A DNA stretch of 64,000 nucleotides from Monocercomonoides exilis (lineage: Eukaryota; Preaxostyla; Oxymonadida; Polymastigidae). Positions within the stretch are counted from its first letter, which is position 1. Each line of letters begins with the position of its first letter. The position numbers and the translations under genes were made by a program. The notes beneath the pieces were generated by a model, which was not told the DNA's origin, searched no databases, and saw only the letters and a list, made by a program, of their open reading frames with translations. Below are positions 53,801 through 64,000 of this stretch, one piece after another. Where the stretch lies: contig LSRY02000012.1 of assembly GCA_001643675.2 (NCBI GenBank), positions 1,428,501-1,492,500 on the forward strand. The letters run 5' to 3'.

Positions 53801-54464
53801 TTTGCTGAAAAAGAATTTCTATGAAGTTGTTAAGATTTATGATAAAAACATACACCATATAAATTGCATTTGGAAAAGTGGCGACATAAAAATAGCCAGG
53901 AAGAAGAAAACGATCAATAGTTGAGAAAAAACGATGTGCGGTTCCAGCAGTAGCAAAAGAATAATGCATTGAGAATTGACAAGAGATCAAATGCATTTTG
54001 TGTGAAACAATTGATGTGAGACTTTGAGTTCCAAAGTCAGCATTAATTAATTGCAAAGAAAAATTGTTTTGATCAGATCCTTCGTTGTATCTATTCTTAC
54101 ATTCTTCAAGTGAAACATAACTGTTATCAGCACCAACAAGCGATTCAATTTCAGAATGTCTCAACTTTCCAAGATCTCCTCCCCTTCCAATACCCAATTC
54201 GAGAACTGAAATTAAAAATATATAAAAATTACAATTTGAAAAAAACAGAACATGCAACCAAGTTATAACAAAAATAAATGAAATGCACAATAAAATTAAA
54301 AAAAGTTGTATGCCATTTGCATGTGGATGTGGTGTTGCAAGTTTTATAAGAATGGATTTTATCCAATTGTTAAACGAAAGTTGATGGATGATCGGACTTT
54401 CTTCTCTTTCGCTGAGATCATACTTTTTTGAAGCAAGAGCATCATAATGCGCAACAGAAGCCAT
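46956..54464 (-). CDS. mRNA cap guanine-N7 methyltransferase fused to an F-box/leucine-rich protein
   Basis: Eight exons: 54314-54464, 53854-54205, 53721-53804, 53560-53640, 53262-53461, 48514-53121, 48068-48403 and 46956-47860. Exon 3 is 84 nt, so its lower edge may be nearer 53721 or 53731 in my count. The model reads 2239 codons in frame. Residues 1-300 are an Abd1/RNMT-type cap methyltransferase: ASVAHYDALASKKY, SFNNWIKSILI, SAM loop LELGIGRGGDLGKL, CQFSMHYSF, PGYFYVATFPNAIYM, and the final strand NVYCALLLQKK. With no stop the frame continues through Ser-rich sequence into an F-box-like helix bundle (about 375-410, with VLPRILSFLSFRERLVVRRV then CRSWRRC), followed by Ser/Gln-rich and leucine-rich-repeat-like regions. 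The methyltransferase should methylate capped pre-mRNA in the nucleus; an F-box would recruit Skp1-cullin ubiquitin ligase. Intron 1 appears to use a GC donor. Confidence 0.8.
49213..49302. repeat. Trinucleotide repeat (GAA on +) encoding poly-serine
   Basis: About 30 uninterrupted GAA triplets on the plus strand, read as TCT serine codons on the coding strand of the fusion gene. The pure codon makes it a microsatellite likely to vary in length. Confidence 0.95.
50797..50842. repeat. CAG/CAA repeat encoding poly-glutamine
   Basis: A run of glutamine codons on the minus strand within the Gln-rich middle of the methyltransferase/F-box gene, giving about 11-12 consecutive glutamines before a Met interruption. 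Confidence 0.85.
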
Positions 54465-54886
54465 TAAGCTTCGTTTGCAATAAAATAAAAAAAGTAAAAA
54501 TTTGCGAAAGCTATATGGGTCTGTTAGAAAAATATTTGTTAATTATTTGCCATAAGAAACATCAATAATGATTTATGCTGAGTATCATAGAACATTTTTC
54601 GAAAAAAACAAAACTATTTTGGAATTATTTTTTTGTTTTTGAATTTTTCACTTTTCCAAAAGCTTTTGGAAATCATTGTCAACCGTATTCTGTTCACTTG
54701 AATCCATACAAATTATGATGAAAAAATAAATGAAATTTTTTTTTCAAAATTTATAAATTTTTGATTTGACAATTGATCACAATGTACCCATTGGGAATTA
54801 ATTCATCTTGAATTTTAATTTTTAAATTCGACCATCCGAATTTATTGTTTTGTCCCGTTCAACCAAAATAAATTTCCGTATTAGAT
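54465..54886. promoter_or_regulatory. Divergent intergenic region, cap methyltransferase / phosphatase
   Basis: 422 bp of AT-rich DNA lie between two head-to-head start codons. Both promoters should be here. T-runs and A-runs are frequent, but no specific element can be named. Confidence 0.45.
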
Positions 54887-57800
54887 ATGAACTTGACATC
54901 AGATTATCTCGATGATATCCCTCTAGAACTTGATATTCATGCAATTATTCAATCATTACTTTTTTCCGCAAAAAATCCTCTTTCTTCATCTTACAAGATG
55001 AAGGAAGCCGATATAAAAGGTAATACAATATTCTGTTAATTTAAATTGCAAATACGACTGTCCAATTTTGAATTATTGCATTTTCAAGGAATAATAATAA
55101 AATCCAGAGAAATTTTTTTGGCACAGGACATTGTTTTAGAGCTAAATGGTCCAATGAACATATGCGGAGATATACATGGTCAATTTCATGATCTTGTTCA
55201 ACTTTTTGAAAAAGGAGGAACACCCCCATATTCAAATTATTTATTTCTTGGAGGTTTGATAATTCAAATGTATTCAAATATTCAAATATATTATATTGCT
55301 GTATGATTTATATATAATTTATAGATTATGTAGATCGAGGTTCTCAATCAATTGAATGCATATGTCTCCTTTTAGCCTTCAAAATTGCTTATCCAGAGAA
55401 TTTTTTCTTATTAAGAGGAAATCATGAGACGCGTGCTGTCAATTGTTCATATGGTTTTTTTCAAGAATGTATGCATTTTTATGTTGCGAAAATTATGTGT
55501 AATTTTTGAATTATTAGGTAAAGATCGTTACAGCGAACAACTATGGTGGCTGTTTAATGAACTTTTTGATTGCCTTCCACTATGCGCGGTTTGATTTCAT
55601 TTTATACAATTAAAAATATTTAAGATTAATTTAACTATTTTTCATTGAATTTTTTTGCTATTGTTTAGATTGTGAAAAATAAGTTATTCTGTGTTCACGG
55701 AGGAATTTCACGTGAACTTCCAAACCCTTACGTGCTACGTCAGTATCAGCGCCCACTTTCAATACCGCTTCGCGGTGCGTTGTGCGATATCCTATGGGCT
55801 GATCCAACAGACAAAATTGCAACATGGATGGATAGTCCTCGAGGCATTTCCCAAAGTTATGGAACAATGGCTGTTCATGCTTTTCTTCAAGCAAATGGAT
55901 TCGACGTTTTAATTCGAGCGCATGAAATGACTCAAAGGGGCTATCATTTTTTTGCGCAGAATCGTGGAATAACAGTGTTTTCTGCAGTTCAGTATTGTGG
56001 AAAGTATCAAAATGATGGTGCAATAATAAAAGTGTCTTCTGATTTGCTTTGCTCCTTTGTTCTTCTTAAGCCGCAAAAAGAATTTATTGAATTGTGTAGT
56101 CAGGAGCACGAACAGCAAAGGCTTGATGCTCAATCAACATCCACCATGAAAGATGTTGAATGCCAAGAAAATCAAAGCATTGATGAAAAAGCGAGTAATC
56201 AAACGAATGAAGAAAGCTCACCAATGCTTAGCGAAGCTGTTTGTCTTCCAGGAATGATTGGTGATGACATTGTTCGGCAATTTCATCCCCATCCCACGTT
56301 CACTTTTCCACCTTCACCAATTACACGTAAAGTGAAAGATTTGCCTCTTAGTGAAAATATATCGACTTCATCTGACAACTCCAGTAAGCATCATCCTCAG
56401 CTGTCACCACTTAGGACGACTTATCCGCCTTCCTCCTCTCCAGAAAGCAATTGCTCTGATGAAATCTATTCTCCCAAACAAATTAGCCATTTAATTCCTC
56501 CTCCGCCTCTCTCGCTCGCAGCATCATCGGCAAATGACGACGGTGCAATTCCATTAGAAACCACATCAATTAATGTACTTTCATCTCCACTTTCCACGCC
56601 CACTCCACACACTCCTTCTTCATGTCTAGAGCGTTCCAATTCATTTGATCCATTCAATTGTGTTGCCTCTCCAATCCAAAACAAAGCTCACAACACACAT
56701 TCACAGATTAGAAACCCCTCACCCACAGTTTCACCATCTATAGATATTCCCTCAAACACTTCCTCCACCTCAATCTCTGAATTGCTCGATCATACACCCA
56801 ATTTGCTTGCTACTCCCAAATCTGATATTACAAATTCCACATCGATGTCTATCTTCTCTTCTCCTTCGACATACGCAACCTCTCCTTTTGTCACATCAAA
56901 CAGCCACCAGATCACAATCTCTGCGCCACGGGCATTTGCATTCCGCGGGGTTCGTGTTGCTGTGATGACCGCACTCAACAATCCGCAGCAGGAGCATCAT
57001 TCGACCCCGCGAAGCAGAGCAGGAATTGGATTCCAAAGAGAAAGAAGCATCATAAGGATCACTTTGAACTCGAGGAAAATGCGCACTCAAAGTGATGATT
57101 CAAATCTCTTGGAGACAATAAGCGATATCAGTGCGAAGATTAAGAACAGCAGGACCGAGAAAGAAGTGTGCAGTTTCACAGATTATAAACTTGTCTCAAG
57201 TCAGCACGGAAAAATGGAGCAGGATGAAAACGATTCTGGAGATAATTATGCTGACAGCTGTAGCAGCGACAACATGAATTATCACTCTGCTCACCAAATA
57301 AACGATAATCCAGAATCAGAAAAGGCTTTAGGCACGATGCAGTCATTTCCTTATGATTGTGGCGAGATTTGTCACGGAAACATAATGCTTAATGATGAAA
57401 GCGAGCGCGGCAGCGTTTTCCAGTCTGAGCCTGTTGGATCGCAGTGGTATTCTTCAACGAATTCAGACAAAGAGGCACTTTCACCGAAACTGTCTGGCAT
57501 TTGCAATGAAGATGGCGCTAATAAAATGGATATTGAACAAGAAACAAGGCAAATGCCAGCACAAAATTCTTCTTGCTCGATTGACTATTCGGATGGTTGT
57601 ATTCCAATCTTCGGTCAATCGTCTTCTCCATACCATTCCCCTTTCACTTCGGCTGCGAATCTTTCTTCCCCTGCACATTCACTTTCATATCAGTCTGTTA
57701 TCCAATCTCCCATGCAGCCAGCTTACAATGAATCTTCATTTCCACAATCTCAAAACATTTCATCGTTTTCGTTTAGCCCAGCGAGGCAAGCTAATGTTTT

Positions 57801-57954
57801 ATGTGCGTCTTCACTTTCCTCGCCATATTCTTCGAATTTTTTGCCTTGTTTTGCGGATCCTTCTTTGAATGTGTACTCTCAAAATGTCTCCCCATTCCAC
57901 GAAAATAGAACGCACCTGTGTTCTTCTTTCTCTTTGTATAATCAAAGCGATTAA
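54887..57954 (+). CDS. PP1-like serine/threonine phosphatase with long C-terminal extension
   Basis: Five exons, 54887-55019, 55089-55253, 55325-55468, 55518-55588 and 55669-57954 (2799 nt, 932 residues). The catalytic core (about 1-300) has all metal-binding signatures of the PPP family: [17 protein letters not shown] (across an intron), [15 protein letters not shown] and [33 protein letters not shown] and the final [15 protein letters not shown], then LLKP, place it nearer PP1 than PP2A. The PP1 residues NYCG read QYCG here. Past residue 300 a roughly 630-residue tail is rich in Ser-Pro and Thr-Pro dipeptides, Asn and His, and has no recognisable domain. PP1 enzymes normally end soon after the core, so the tail may carry built-in targeting or regulation. 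Activity is inferred from the intact motifs. Confidence 0.92.
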
Positions 57955-59090
57955 TTTTTCGTTATGTATTTTTAAGTGCTTGGTGTATAACTATCTTTTG
58001 ATTATACTTGTTTATGTCTGATGAATAGAAGCAAAAATGATTCTGTTCAAATTGTTTTGTTTTACAACGGGTGCTAAAAGTTTGATTAAGATGCTCAAAG
58101 TTCTTGCAAAGAATACTTACTGCATGGACTTGCCAAATCTGATCATCACGCAAAGATGAATTAGCAAATTCATTTTTAGTGATTTGATTGAAATACAAAT
58201 TCAACCAACAATCAGTTCTTGTGATGTACGAAGGGAAAAAAGAATTTGTCCTCTTGAAAGTCATCAGCTGCCATATTGTGAAGATGACACTGACTTATTG
58301 CTTTGCATTGTATTAGGATTTATTTCTTTTCTTTTCTTTATAAAGTTATTGATACGTTTATTATAATTATAATTATTATAATCATTTTTAATTTTGCGTT
58401 TCAATTATAAAAAAAGAAAGCTTTAAATCAAAATCCAAAACTATTTACTACTTGTTGTGAGTTGTTGCTAAACAATTAAATTTTCCTTAGATATTTCACG
58501 CATTAACAAATACTCCACTGTAAAAAAGTTATGAAAACAACTAATATAAAGTCGAAAATGAAAAAATTATAATGAAGTTATGAAATTATTTTTTAAATAT
58601 TCAAAAACATCAGTATGCAAAAAATACTCTGAAAAAAAAAGTTGCTTTTGAAAAAAATCTTTTAAGGAACTAAGCTTTAAAATTACATTAGTTGAACGAA
58701 AGAAAAAGGATAAATATTGATATGAAAAATAAAAACATGCAACACAAAATAATTCGTATGTGTCTCATTGAATAAGGGCAAGTTGAAAAAGAAACAATAG
58801 TTCATCAATTTACATTCAATTCACAACGAATTAAAACTGGAATATGTTCAACACACATTTTAATCACCGATAAAAATAAAAATACACAAACATAAGCTTA
58901 TGTACTGAAGCAAGGCGTTGAATCAACAAAAAAAGAAAAATGAAATTGAAAAGAAAAATAAAAATGACTCTTAGAAAATGATTCAAATGTCTTGCTAAAA
59001 TTTTCAAAATATTCAATCTTCACTTTTGTGCTGTCTGGCTCAACCAGCATGGAGATTCTCGTTCTCCAAAACAGACAGCACAATGAAGGC
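57955..59090. other. Convergent intergenic region
   Basis: 1.1 kb of AT-rich DNA between the phosphatase and the next minus-strand gene. Two overlapping opposite frames (57962-58264 minus, 100 codons; 58184-58366 plus, 60 codons) have no recognisable features. I see no tRNA-like or repeat structure. Confidence 0.45.
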
Positions 59091-62000
59091 TTAACTCCAA
59101 GACACTTCACTTAAGCATCTGTCTCTTTTGCTGTGCTTGGCTGAATCCTTCGAATGAGCAGACGAAAGAAGCACTTCATCATCTGCTTCTTTCACACAAC
59201 TGCTCAAAGAATCCTCAGCTGCATCACAAGCACCGTCTCCTGCATCAACTAGACTGAAGAACTGTTCTGCCTTTTGCTCAGCTTTTTGTGTCTGAAGCTG
59301 TTCTGCTGAAGGCAAATTACCTAATTCTTCCTGTTGTGGCGAAATGGCATCGTCCTTCGGCGCATCCAACGCGCCCAAAGAAGGCGACGAAAACAGGAAA
59401 GAAGAGATTGGTGAATAAGGGAATGCAAATGACACATTGCCTGATTCAAACAGTTCTCTGACGTCTTTATCACTCGAAAGCAGTGGAAGCGGAGACAGAT
59501 AGCGCTGAATGTCCATTTCGTTCTTTGTGGAATCGGAAGTCAATTCATTTCCGTTTTGAGCTTGTGGCTTCAACAGTGGAGAGGTTGTTTTTGCTGCTTT
59601 CGATGCATCTGAAGGCAAAGCAGCCAGCGGAGAGAATGCATTCAAAGGTGGTTCAGCAGACATATCAAAGAACGGTGAACCAGTAAAGGAAGAAATTGGG
59701 TCTGTTGGCCACTCAAATGAAGAAGAGGAAGAGAAAAGATAAGGAGACGAGGAAGCTGGCAAGGTAGTTGGGGCGACTGCAGAAGGAGGAGAAGGTGGAG
59801 AAGAGAAATCTGGCATCGATAAAGGAGCAAAAATGGAGCTCCACGTACCTTTTAGGTCGTCTGAGTGAGACGGATGGCAGTTACTCTGCTCTTCCATCTT
59901 TACAATTGAAATTAGAGGACTTGTGTTTCTTTGGGACGTATCTTCAGCTACGCTCCACAATTTTGTGCTTTCTGAAGGAAGCGACTGAGTTGATTCCGGA
60001 GAGAGATTAGCAATGGCCTGGGAAAATGCACTCAATGGTGATTGGATGGAAGAGTTTGAGTGGATCTCTTGTGAAGCTGCGGGTGTGTTGTTGATATCAG
60101 TCGACTCTCCTTCTGACGCAGCTTTCAAAGACGATGAAAGCGAGGGAGGAAGATTTGAAGATGAATTGTCTGTGTTTTCAGTCTTATTCGCGTTTTTCTT
60201 CTTTGAACGAGGAACAAACTCGACTGGTTTGAAAGACAGTTTTGATGTCAGCTCAGCCAGTGGAGATGAGCTGGGAAGCTTAAGAGTCTTTGAGGATGAA
60301 TTTTGATTCGGTTTGGAAGTGCTTGTGTTTGCGTTCGTGCTTGTTTCAGAGAAAGCAACGGAAGAGTTGATGGTTGCTGAAGAATGATTGCTAGCATTGT
60401 CTGGCAACGAGGTCAGCGGAGGAGAATTGAAGCTGAACGATTCTTTGGAAAATGGAAGATTGTCAGAGGCAAATTGATGAAACTCTTCATCTTGTCTCTT
60501 CATGTAGTCTATTGATCCTTGACTGACATTGAAATTTGTACCATGTTCAGGACTCCGATAATTCATTGAGCTATTTCTTTTATTCATCCTTGCTTGTTTA
60601 AAAGGTAAAGTCTGATATGCCTCATCATTTGTCTGCTGCTGCTGCTGTGATTTCAATGGAGAGCAATATGCTTCGCCCCCAGCATTGTCTTGTCTTTCTT
60701 TCCTTGTTTTAATGTTCTCTTTGAAGTTGGCTATTTGTGCCATCATTTCCCGTTCGAATATCTGCTTAAACTTGGCAAACGGTGACAGTTCAGCTTTTGA
60801 CTGTGTGTCGCCTTGTTCCATTCTGCTTTTGTCGTCTTCTTCAATTTTTTCTCCTTTTGTTCCAAACGGCATGCTCAAAGAATTATTCGCTGTAGATTGA
60901 GGACGTTTTTCAAGTGGGTTTGTGCTTGGTTCCTGCAATGAAAGAGTAGGCACTTTGGAATCAAAAGGATTAATTCTGTTGCTTTCTGTTTGTCGTGTGT
61001 TGTTTTTCTCGCGCTGGAGAAAAGAATAAGGATTGCCTGGATTTTTTGTGTAAGATCGATGAGAACCCCATCTTTTCCCTGCAAATTGAAAACTGTAGTT
61101 AGAGCTTCCTTGTGGTTGTTCCGCATTGTTGAATGGAGCAGTTGTTTTAAAGCTGCCAGAGTTCATTCTTTGTTCATCTGATGAAGATGCTGAAGCGAAA
61201 GGATATGAAACAGATTTCTGCACAGGAAGAACATAAGATCCACTTTCATATCCTTGTGCTTGATTGTACTGCTGTGTGCGAGAAAACAATGAAACTGAGT
61301 TTTGGGCAGGTTGTGTTTTGTGCAACGGATCGTGACTTGTCTGAGGAAAAGCAGAGAAACGAAATGATTTCATTCTTTGTGTAAGTTTCTCATTCCATTC
61401 GTTGATGTTGTTTTGGTAGGCTGCGCCTGTCAAATGGTTTGTTTCGATATTTACTGCAAACTTCTCAGGCGAATCTGATTTTTCAGAAGTTGATGAAAAC
61501 TGACCAGAAGGTGTGACAGACGTAACCTCATTCAGAACAGCAGAAGGAAGATGGAAATCTTTGAATTCTGCTATTGTATCATCATCTGGAGGTGGTGGTA
61601 AAGACGGTAAGGGAGAATCCGGTGCTTCTGTATTTGAGACTAACTTTGGTGATGGTGGTTCAATTTGATCAAGTTTCTCCTTCTCTTCTTTCTCTACAAG
61701 TTCTGTTTCTGTTTTGTTTTCATCTTTTTTCAAATCAACTTTCAGGGCATTATCATCCTTTTCAATAGCTGAGTTTTCTTTTTGTTTGGGGTTATTATTA
61801 GAAGTATTGTCACTCTTTTCATTTTTTATATCAGGTAGCTTTGAAAGTTCTTCTGTTTGTTCAGGCTGTTCGTTCTTCTTGATATCTTCAGCCTCGTGTG
61901 TTTCTGTTTGTTTCTTCTTTTTCTTTTTCTTTTTCTTCTTTTCCGTCAAGAGTTCTTCATCAAGTTTAAGGTCGTCAGCCAACTCGTCGATGGTTTTCTT

Positions 62001-63011
62001 TTTCTGCTCTTTTTTCTGCTTGTACTTTTCCATTTTTTCTCTCATTATTTCTCGTTCCTTCAGCAACAGAAATATAAGATCAACAAGCTTTTCCTTTTCG
62101 TCATCTGTTTCTGCATTTTGTTTTGTCACAGCAGATGCGTTTTTACTTCCAGACTTTCCAACTCCTTTTTTTCTTCGTTGTTTCTTCTTTTCGCTTTCGT
62201 CATTCAAAAAATCGTTTATGAGTTCATCAAGCCTGAATGAAAGATTTTCAACGGTCGAAGATGTTTCTGAAAAAAGTGAAGAAAACGAAGAAACACTGTC
62301 TTTATCATCCTCCGTATTCTTTTTCTTTTTTCTCTCAGCTTTGTTATTTGTTCTTGTATTTTGTTTTGGCATTGATATTTCCTCGGTAGAAATATCGCTT
62401 CTTTTTCCTTTCTCGCAAACTTCTGCATGTGCAGATGATAGAGACAATGATTGATGCTCATTATCAAAATTTTGAGGAATAATTTTCGAGGAGAGTAATT
62501 CACTATGAATTTGAGAAGCTTTTATTTGCTTCGATTGTTCGTGGCTTTTATCCATCTCAATGCTGTTTTGTGAAAAGATCCTTTTGGGAGTAGTATTTCC
62601 TTCCTTTTGCTTTCTAAAAAGTGGAGAATCGAAATCTTTATCACTTGATTGAGAAACTTGTTCAGAAAGATGTTTTTGAAGCAATTCATCTTCTGGTAGA
62701 GAAGGAATAGATGCATCCATTTGCAGAGAGTTGTCAGTCAGTTTTTTTGTGCTTGAAATTTTCTGAGTTTTTCCTGCTTCAGTAATCGAAGAATTCTTTG
62801 TTTCTTGCGTTTTCAAAGGAGAATCTTCATCATTAATACTTTTGTATTGCATTGAAGCAGCATTGGTACATGTATGATTCAAATTTAAATCATGATGAAC
62901 GCTGCTTGATTCAACAAAGTCATTGGAAGAATCAATACTGGATTGCTTGCAATTAAAGGATGAATCCATGTTCTCTACTTTAACAGATGGATGTCGATCA
63001 TCTTCGCTCAT
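59091..63011 (-). CDS. Low-complexity Ser/Lys/Glu-rich protein, unrecognised
   Basis: A single uninterrupted frame of 1306 residues, starting MSEDDRHPSVKVENMDSS, with no need for introns. The first 450 residues are strongly charged, including Lys-rich coiled-coil segments (REIMREKMEKYKQKKEQKKK) and a run of about ten lysines. The remainder is rich in Ser, Asn, Gln, Pro and Phe, with Ser-Pro sites. There is no signal peptide, membrane segment or known domain. Composition resembles disordered nuclear or cytoskeletal scaffolds, but no function can be assigned. Absence of introns in a 3.9-kb gene is notable beside its intron-rich neighbours; two other large frames here also contain multi-kilobase exons. 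Confidence 0.7.
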   Translation of the reverse strand: MSEDDRHPSVKVENMDSSFNCKQSSIDSSNDFVESSSVHHDLNLNHTCTNAASMQYKSINDEDSPLKTQETKNSSITEAGKTQKISSTKKLTDNSLQMDASIPSLPEDELLQKHLSEQVSQSSDKDFDSPLFRKQKEGNTTPKRIFSQNSIEMDKSHEQSKQIKASQIHSELLSSKIIPQNFDNEHQSLSLSSAHAEVCEKGKRSDISTEEISMPKQNTRTNNKAERKKKKNTEDDKDSVSSFSSLFSETSSTVENLSFRLDELINDFLNDESEKKKQRRKKGVGKSGSKNASAVTKQNAETDDEKEKLVDLIFLLLKEREIMREKMEKYKQKKEQKKKTIDELADDLKLDEELLTEKKKKKKKKKKQTETHEAEDIKKNEQPEQTEELSKLPDIKNEKSDNTSNNNPKQKENSAIEKDDNALKVDLKKDENKTETELVEKEEKEKLDQIEPPSPKLVSNTEAPDSPLPSLPPPPDDDTIAEFKDFHLPSAVLNEVTSVTPSGQFSSTSEKSDSPEKFAVNIETNHLTGAAYQNNINEWNEKLTQRMKSFRFSAFPQTSHDPLHKTQPAQNSVSLFSRTQQYNQAQGYESGSYVLPVQKSVSYPFASASSSDEQRMNSGSFKTTAPFNNAEQPQGSSNYSFQFAGKRWGSHRSYTKNPGNPYSFLQREKNNTRQTESNRINPFDSKVPTLSLQEPSTNPLEKRPQSTANNSLSMPFGTKGEKIEEDDKSRMEQGDTQSKAELSPFAKFKQIFEREMMAQIANFKENIKTRKERQDNAGGEAYCSPLKSQQQQQTNDEAYQTLPFKQARMNKRNSSMNYRSPEHGTNFNVSQGSIDYMKRQDEEFHQFASDNLPFSKESFSFNSPPLTSLPDNASNHSSATINSSVAFSETSTNANTSTSKPNQNSSSKTLKLPSSSPLAELTSKLSFKPVEFVPRSKKKNANKTENTDNSSSNLPPSLSSSLKAASEGESTDINNTPAASQEIHSNSSIQSPLSAFSQAIANLSPESTQSLPSESTKLWSVAEDTSQRNTSPLISIVKMEEQSNCHPSHSDDLKGTWSSIFAPLSMPDFSSPPSPPSAVAPTTLPASSSPYLFSSSSSFEWPTDPISSFTGSPFFDMSAEPPLNAFSPLAALPSDASKAAKTTSPLLKPQAQNGNELTSDSTKNEMDIQRYLSPLPLLSSDKDVRELFESGNVSFAFPYSPISSFLFSSPSLGALDAPKDDAISPQQEELGNLPSAEQLQTQKAEQKAEQFFSLVDAGDGACDAAEDSLSSCVKEADDEVLLSSAHSKDSAKHSKRDRCLSEVSWS

Positions 63012-63223
63012 GGCATATACAAATTGTCTTTTTGAAAATTAATTCGATGCAAAAAGCACTTTTTGGAAACAACTGTAATGCAGAATAATGGCTATATTTT
63101 GATCATCTTTATTTTCAAATACAATGTCAAATGCTAAATGAAAATTGCATATCTATTGTAATTATAAAATACATAACTTAAAAAAAACGTGGTTTTTTTT
63201 AAAAAATTACTCCTTAAAATAAT

Positions 63224-64000
63224 TCAAATCTTCTTCGAAAACATACAAAAAGAACAAACAAGAACAGTACATTTTTGAATCTCGTTTAAAATCTGAGCAT
63301 TTGTATCAATAATTGTCGAAGGATCTTTTCCTCTTTTTCTCATTCGTTTAATTTTTCTTTTCCCCGTTAGAAAGTCGTAAAAGCGAGGAAGAATTTCTTC
63401 TCCATCAAAAATTGTACTGTTCACGATTGTGGTTGTATTTGGAAAATTAAAAGATTGCTCAACAGCAAGATGAGGGCATTCATCCTCACAATTGTGAAAA
63501 TCAATGCATTCACCTTGTTCGTAAATGAAATACTGATCGTTTTGATTGTCTTTGAAAGAATGTGATTCTACTGGTGAAGCTTCCATTGAAAAAACATCAT
63601 TTGTGGAAATAACAAATTCTTGATTATCATTTTTAAAGGCCAGTTGCGAGTGTTCTTGAAGAGTTCCTTGATTAGTATTCGGAATACTGAAATTTTCAGA
63701 GAAATTTGAATAAGACAGCAAATGCCTATTTATCGGATAAGGATCGGGACAGGATGCAATTAATAGTTTGTGTAGAAAAAGACTTTTGTCATCTTCTCCA
63801 TAAATATCATTATGCATTGGGCTGTATTGCAATATTCTCTGAGAAAGAGATGTTAAAGGTAAATGTCTTTCAGATATTAATAACTTTTTAATCATCTCAG
63901 TTTCTTCACTGTTCTCAGTATCAATCATATCATTTGAGTGTTGTTTCTCTTCACATGTTTCTTTGTCACTTGCATTAAAAGCGATTGAATTGTATGAAGA
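63224..64000 (-). CDS. Unrecognised protein, 5' end beyond the window
   Basis: The frame is open from the right edge (64000) to a stop at 63224, about 258 residues. The visible part is Asn/Ser/Asp-rich with a basic patch (GKRKIKRMRKRGKDP) near the C-terminus that could act as a nuclear localisation signal. No domain is recognised. A GTATG near the end, in the codons before FSKKI, could be an intron donor, so the annotated 3' end is uncertain. Confidence 0.5.
   Translation of the reverse strand, partial: SSYNSIAFNASDKETCEEKQHSNDMIDTENSEETEMIKKLLISERHLPLTSLSQRILQYSPMHNDIYGEDDKSLFLHKLLIASCPDPYPINRHLLSYSNFSENFSIPNTNQGTLQEHSQLAFKNDNQEFVISTNDVFSMEASPVESHSFKDNQNDQYFIYEQGECIDFHNCEDECPHLAVEQSFNFPNTTTIVNSTIFDGEEILPRFYDFLTGKRKIKRMRKRGKDPSTIIDTNAQILNEIQKCTVLVCSFCMFSKKI

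Noticed and set aside
57962-58366. Opposing 100- and 60-codon frames
   Set aside because: Neither has a recognisable feature, and both lie in AT-rich spacer between convergent genes.

Overview
This is a nuclear window from a unicellular eukaryote, read as 14 complete genes and two partial ones (one at each edge). Most genes are split by short introns, 54 in my models, nearly all of which preserve frame exactly. The intergenic DNA is AT-rich, and the proteins are full of serine, glutamine and acidic/lysine runs. 42 of the 54 intron donors read GTNTG (mostly GTATG, GTTTG, GTGTG) rather than GTAAG. Together with a fused AccDA-like/pyruvate-carboxylase-like/biotin transcarboxylase of the kind known from Giardia and Entamoeba, this suggests an anaerobic protist. 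A metamonad, perhaps an intron-rich oxymonad-like flagellate, is my best guess; the taxon is an inference.

Layout. 1-2141 (-): secretory protein with two thioredoxin folds and a long charged tail (partial). 2327-8657 (+): 14-exon, 1348-residue helical protein with huge serine inserts. 9149-11409 (-): FG-GAP type I membrane protein. 11648-15697 (-): transcarboxylase. 15948-17648 (+): Arp4-like actin-related protein. 17839-18861 (+): P-loop protein. 19183-20191 (+): small multispanning membrane protein. 20331-21264 (+): KDEL receptor. 22127-25781 (-): VPS53. 25971-30322 (+): AP-3 beta. 30323-32060: repeat-rich spacer with a (CT)n tract and a 90-bp perfect inverted repeat. 32061-45569 (-): giant gene, 4267 residues in 7 exons. 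45807-46501 (+): two-RRM PTB-like protein. 46956-54464 (-): mRNA cap guanine-N7 methyltransferase fused in frame to an F-box protein. 54887-57954 (+): PP1-like phosphatase with a roughly 630-residue tail. 59091-63011 (-): low-complexity protein. 63224-64000 (-): partial unknown.

Themes. Three neighbouring genes (KDEL receptor, VPS53, AP-3 beta) serve Golgi and endosome traffic, and VPS53 and AP-3 beta share a divergent spacer of under 200 bp. Two genes act in mRNA metabolism (PTB-like, cap methyltransferase). The most unusual observation is the cap methyltransferase/F-box fusion. Next are the 4267-residue protein, the transcarboxylase without a biotin carboxylase domain, and the long inverted repeat. 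Exon boundaries were inferred by eye from GT/AG sites, reading frame and family alignment; total coding lengths divisible by three support them.
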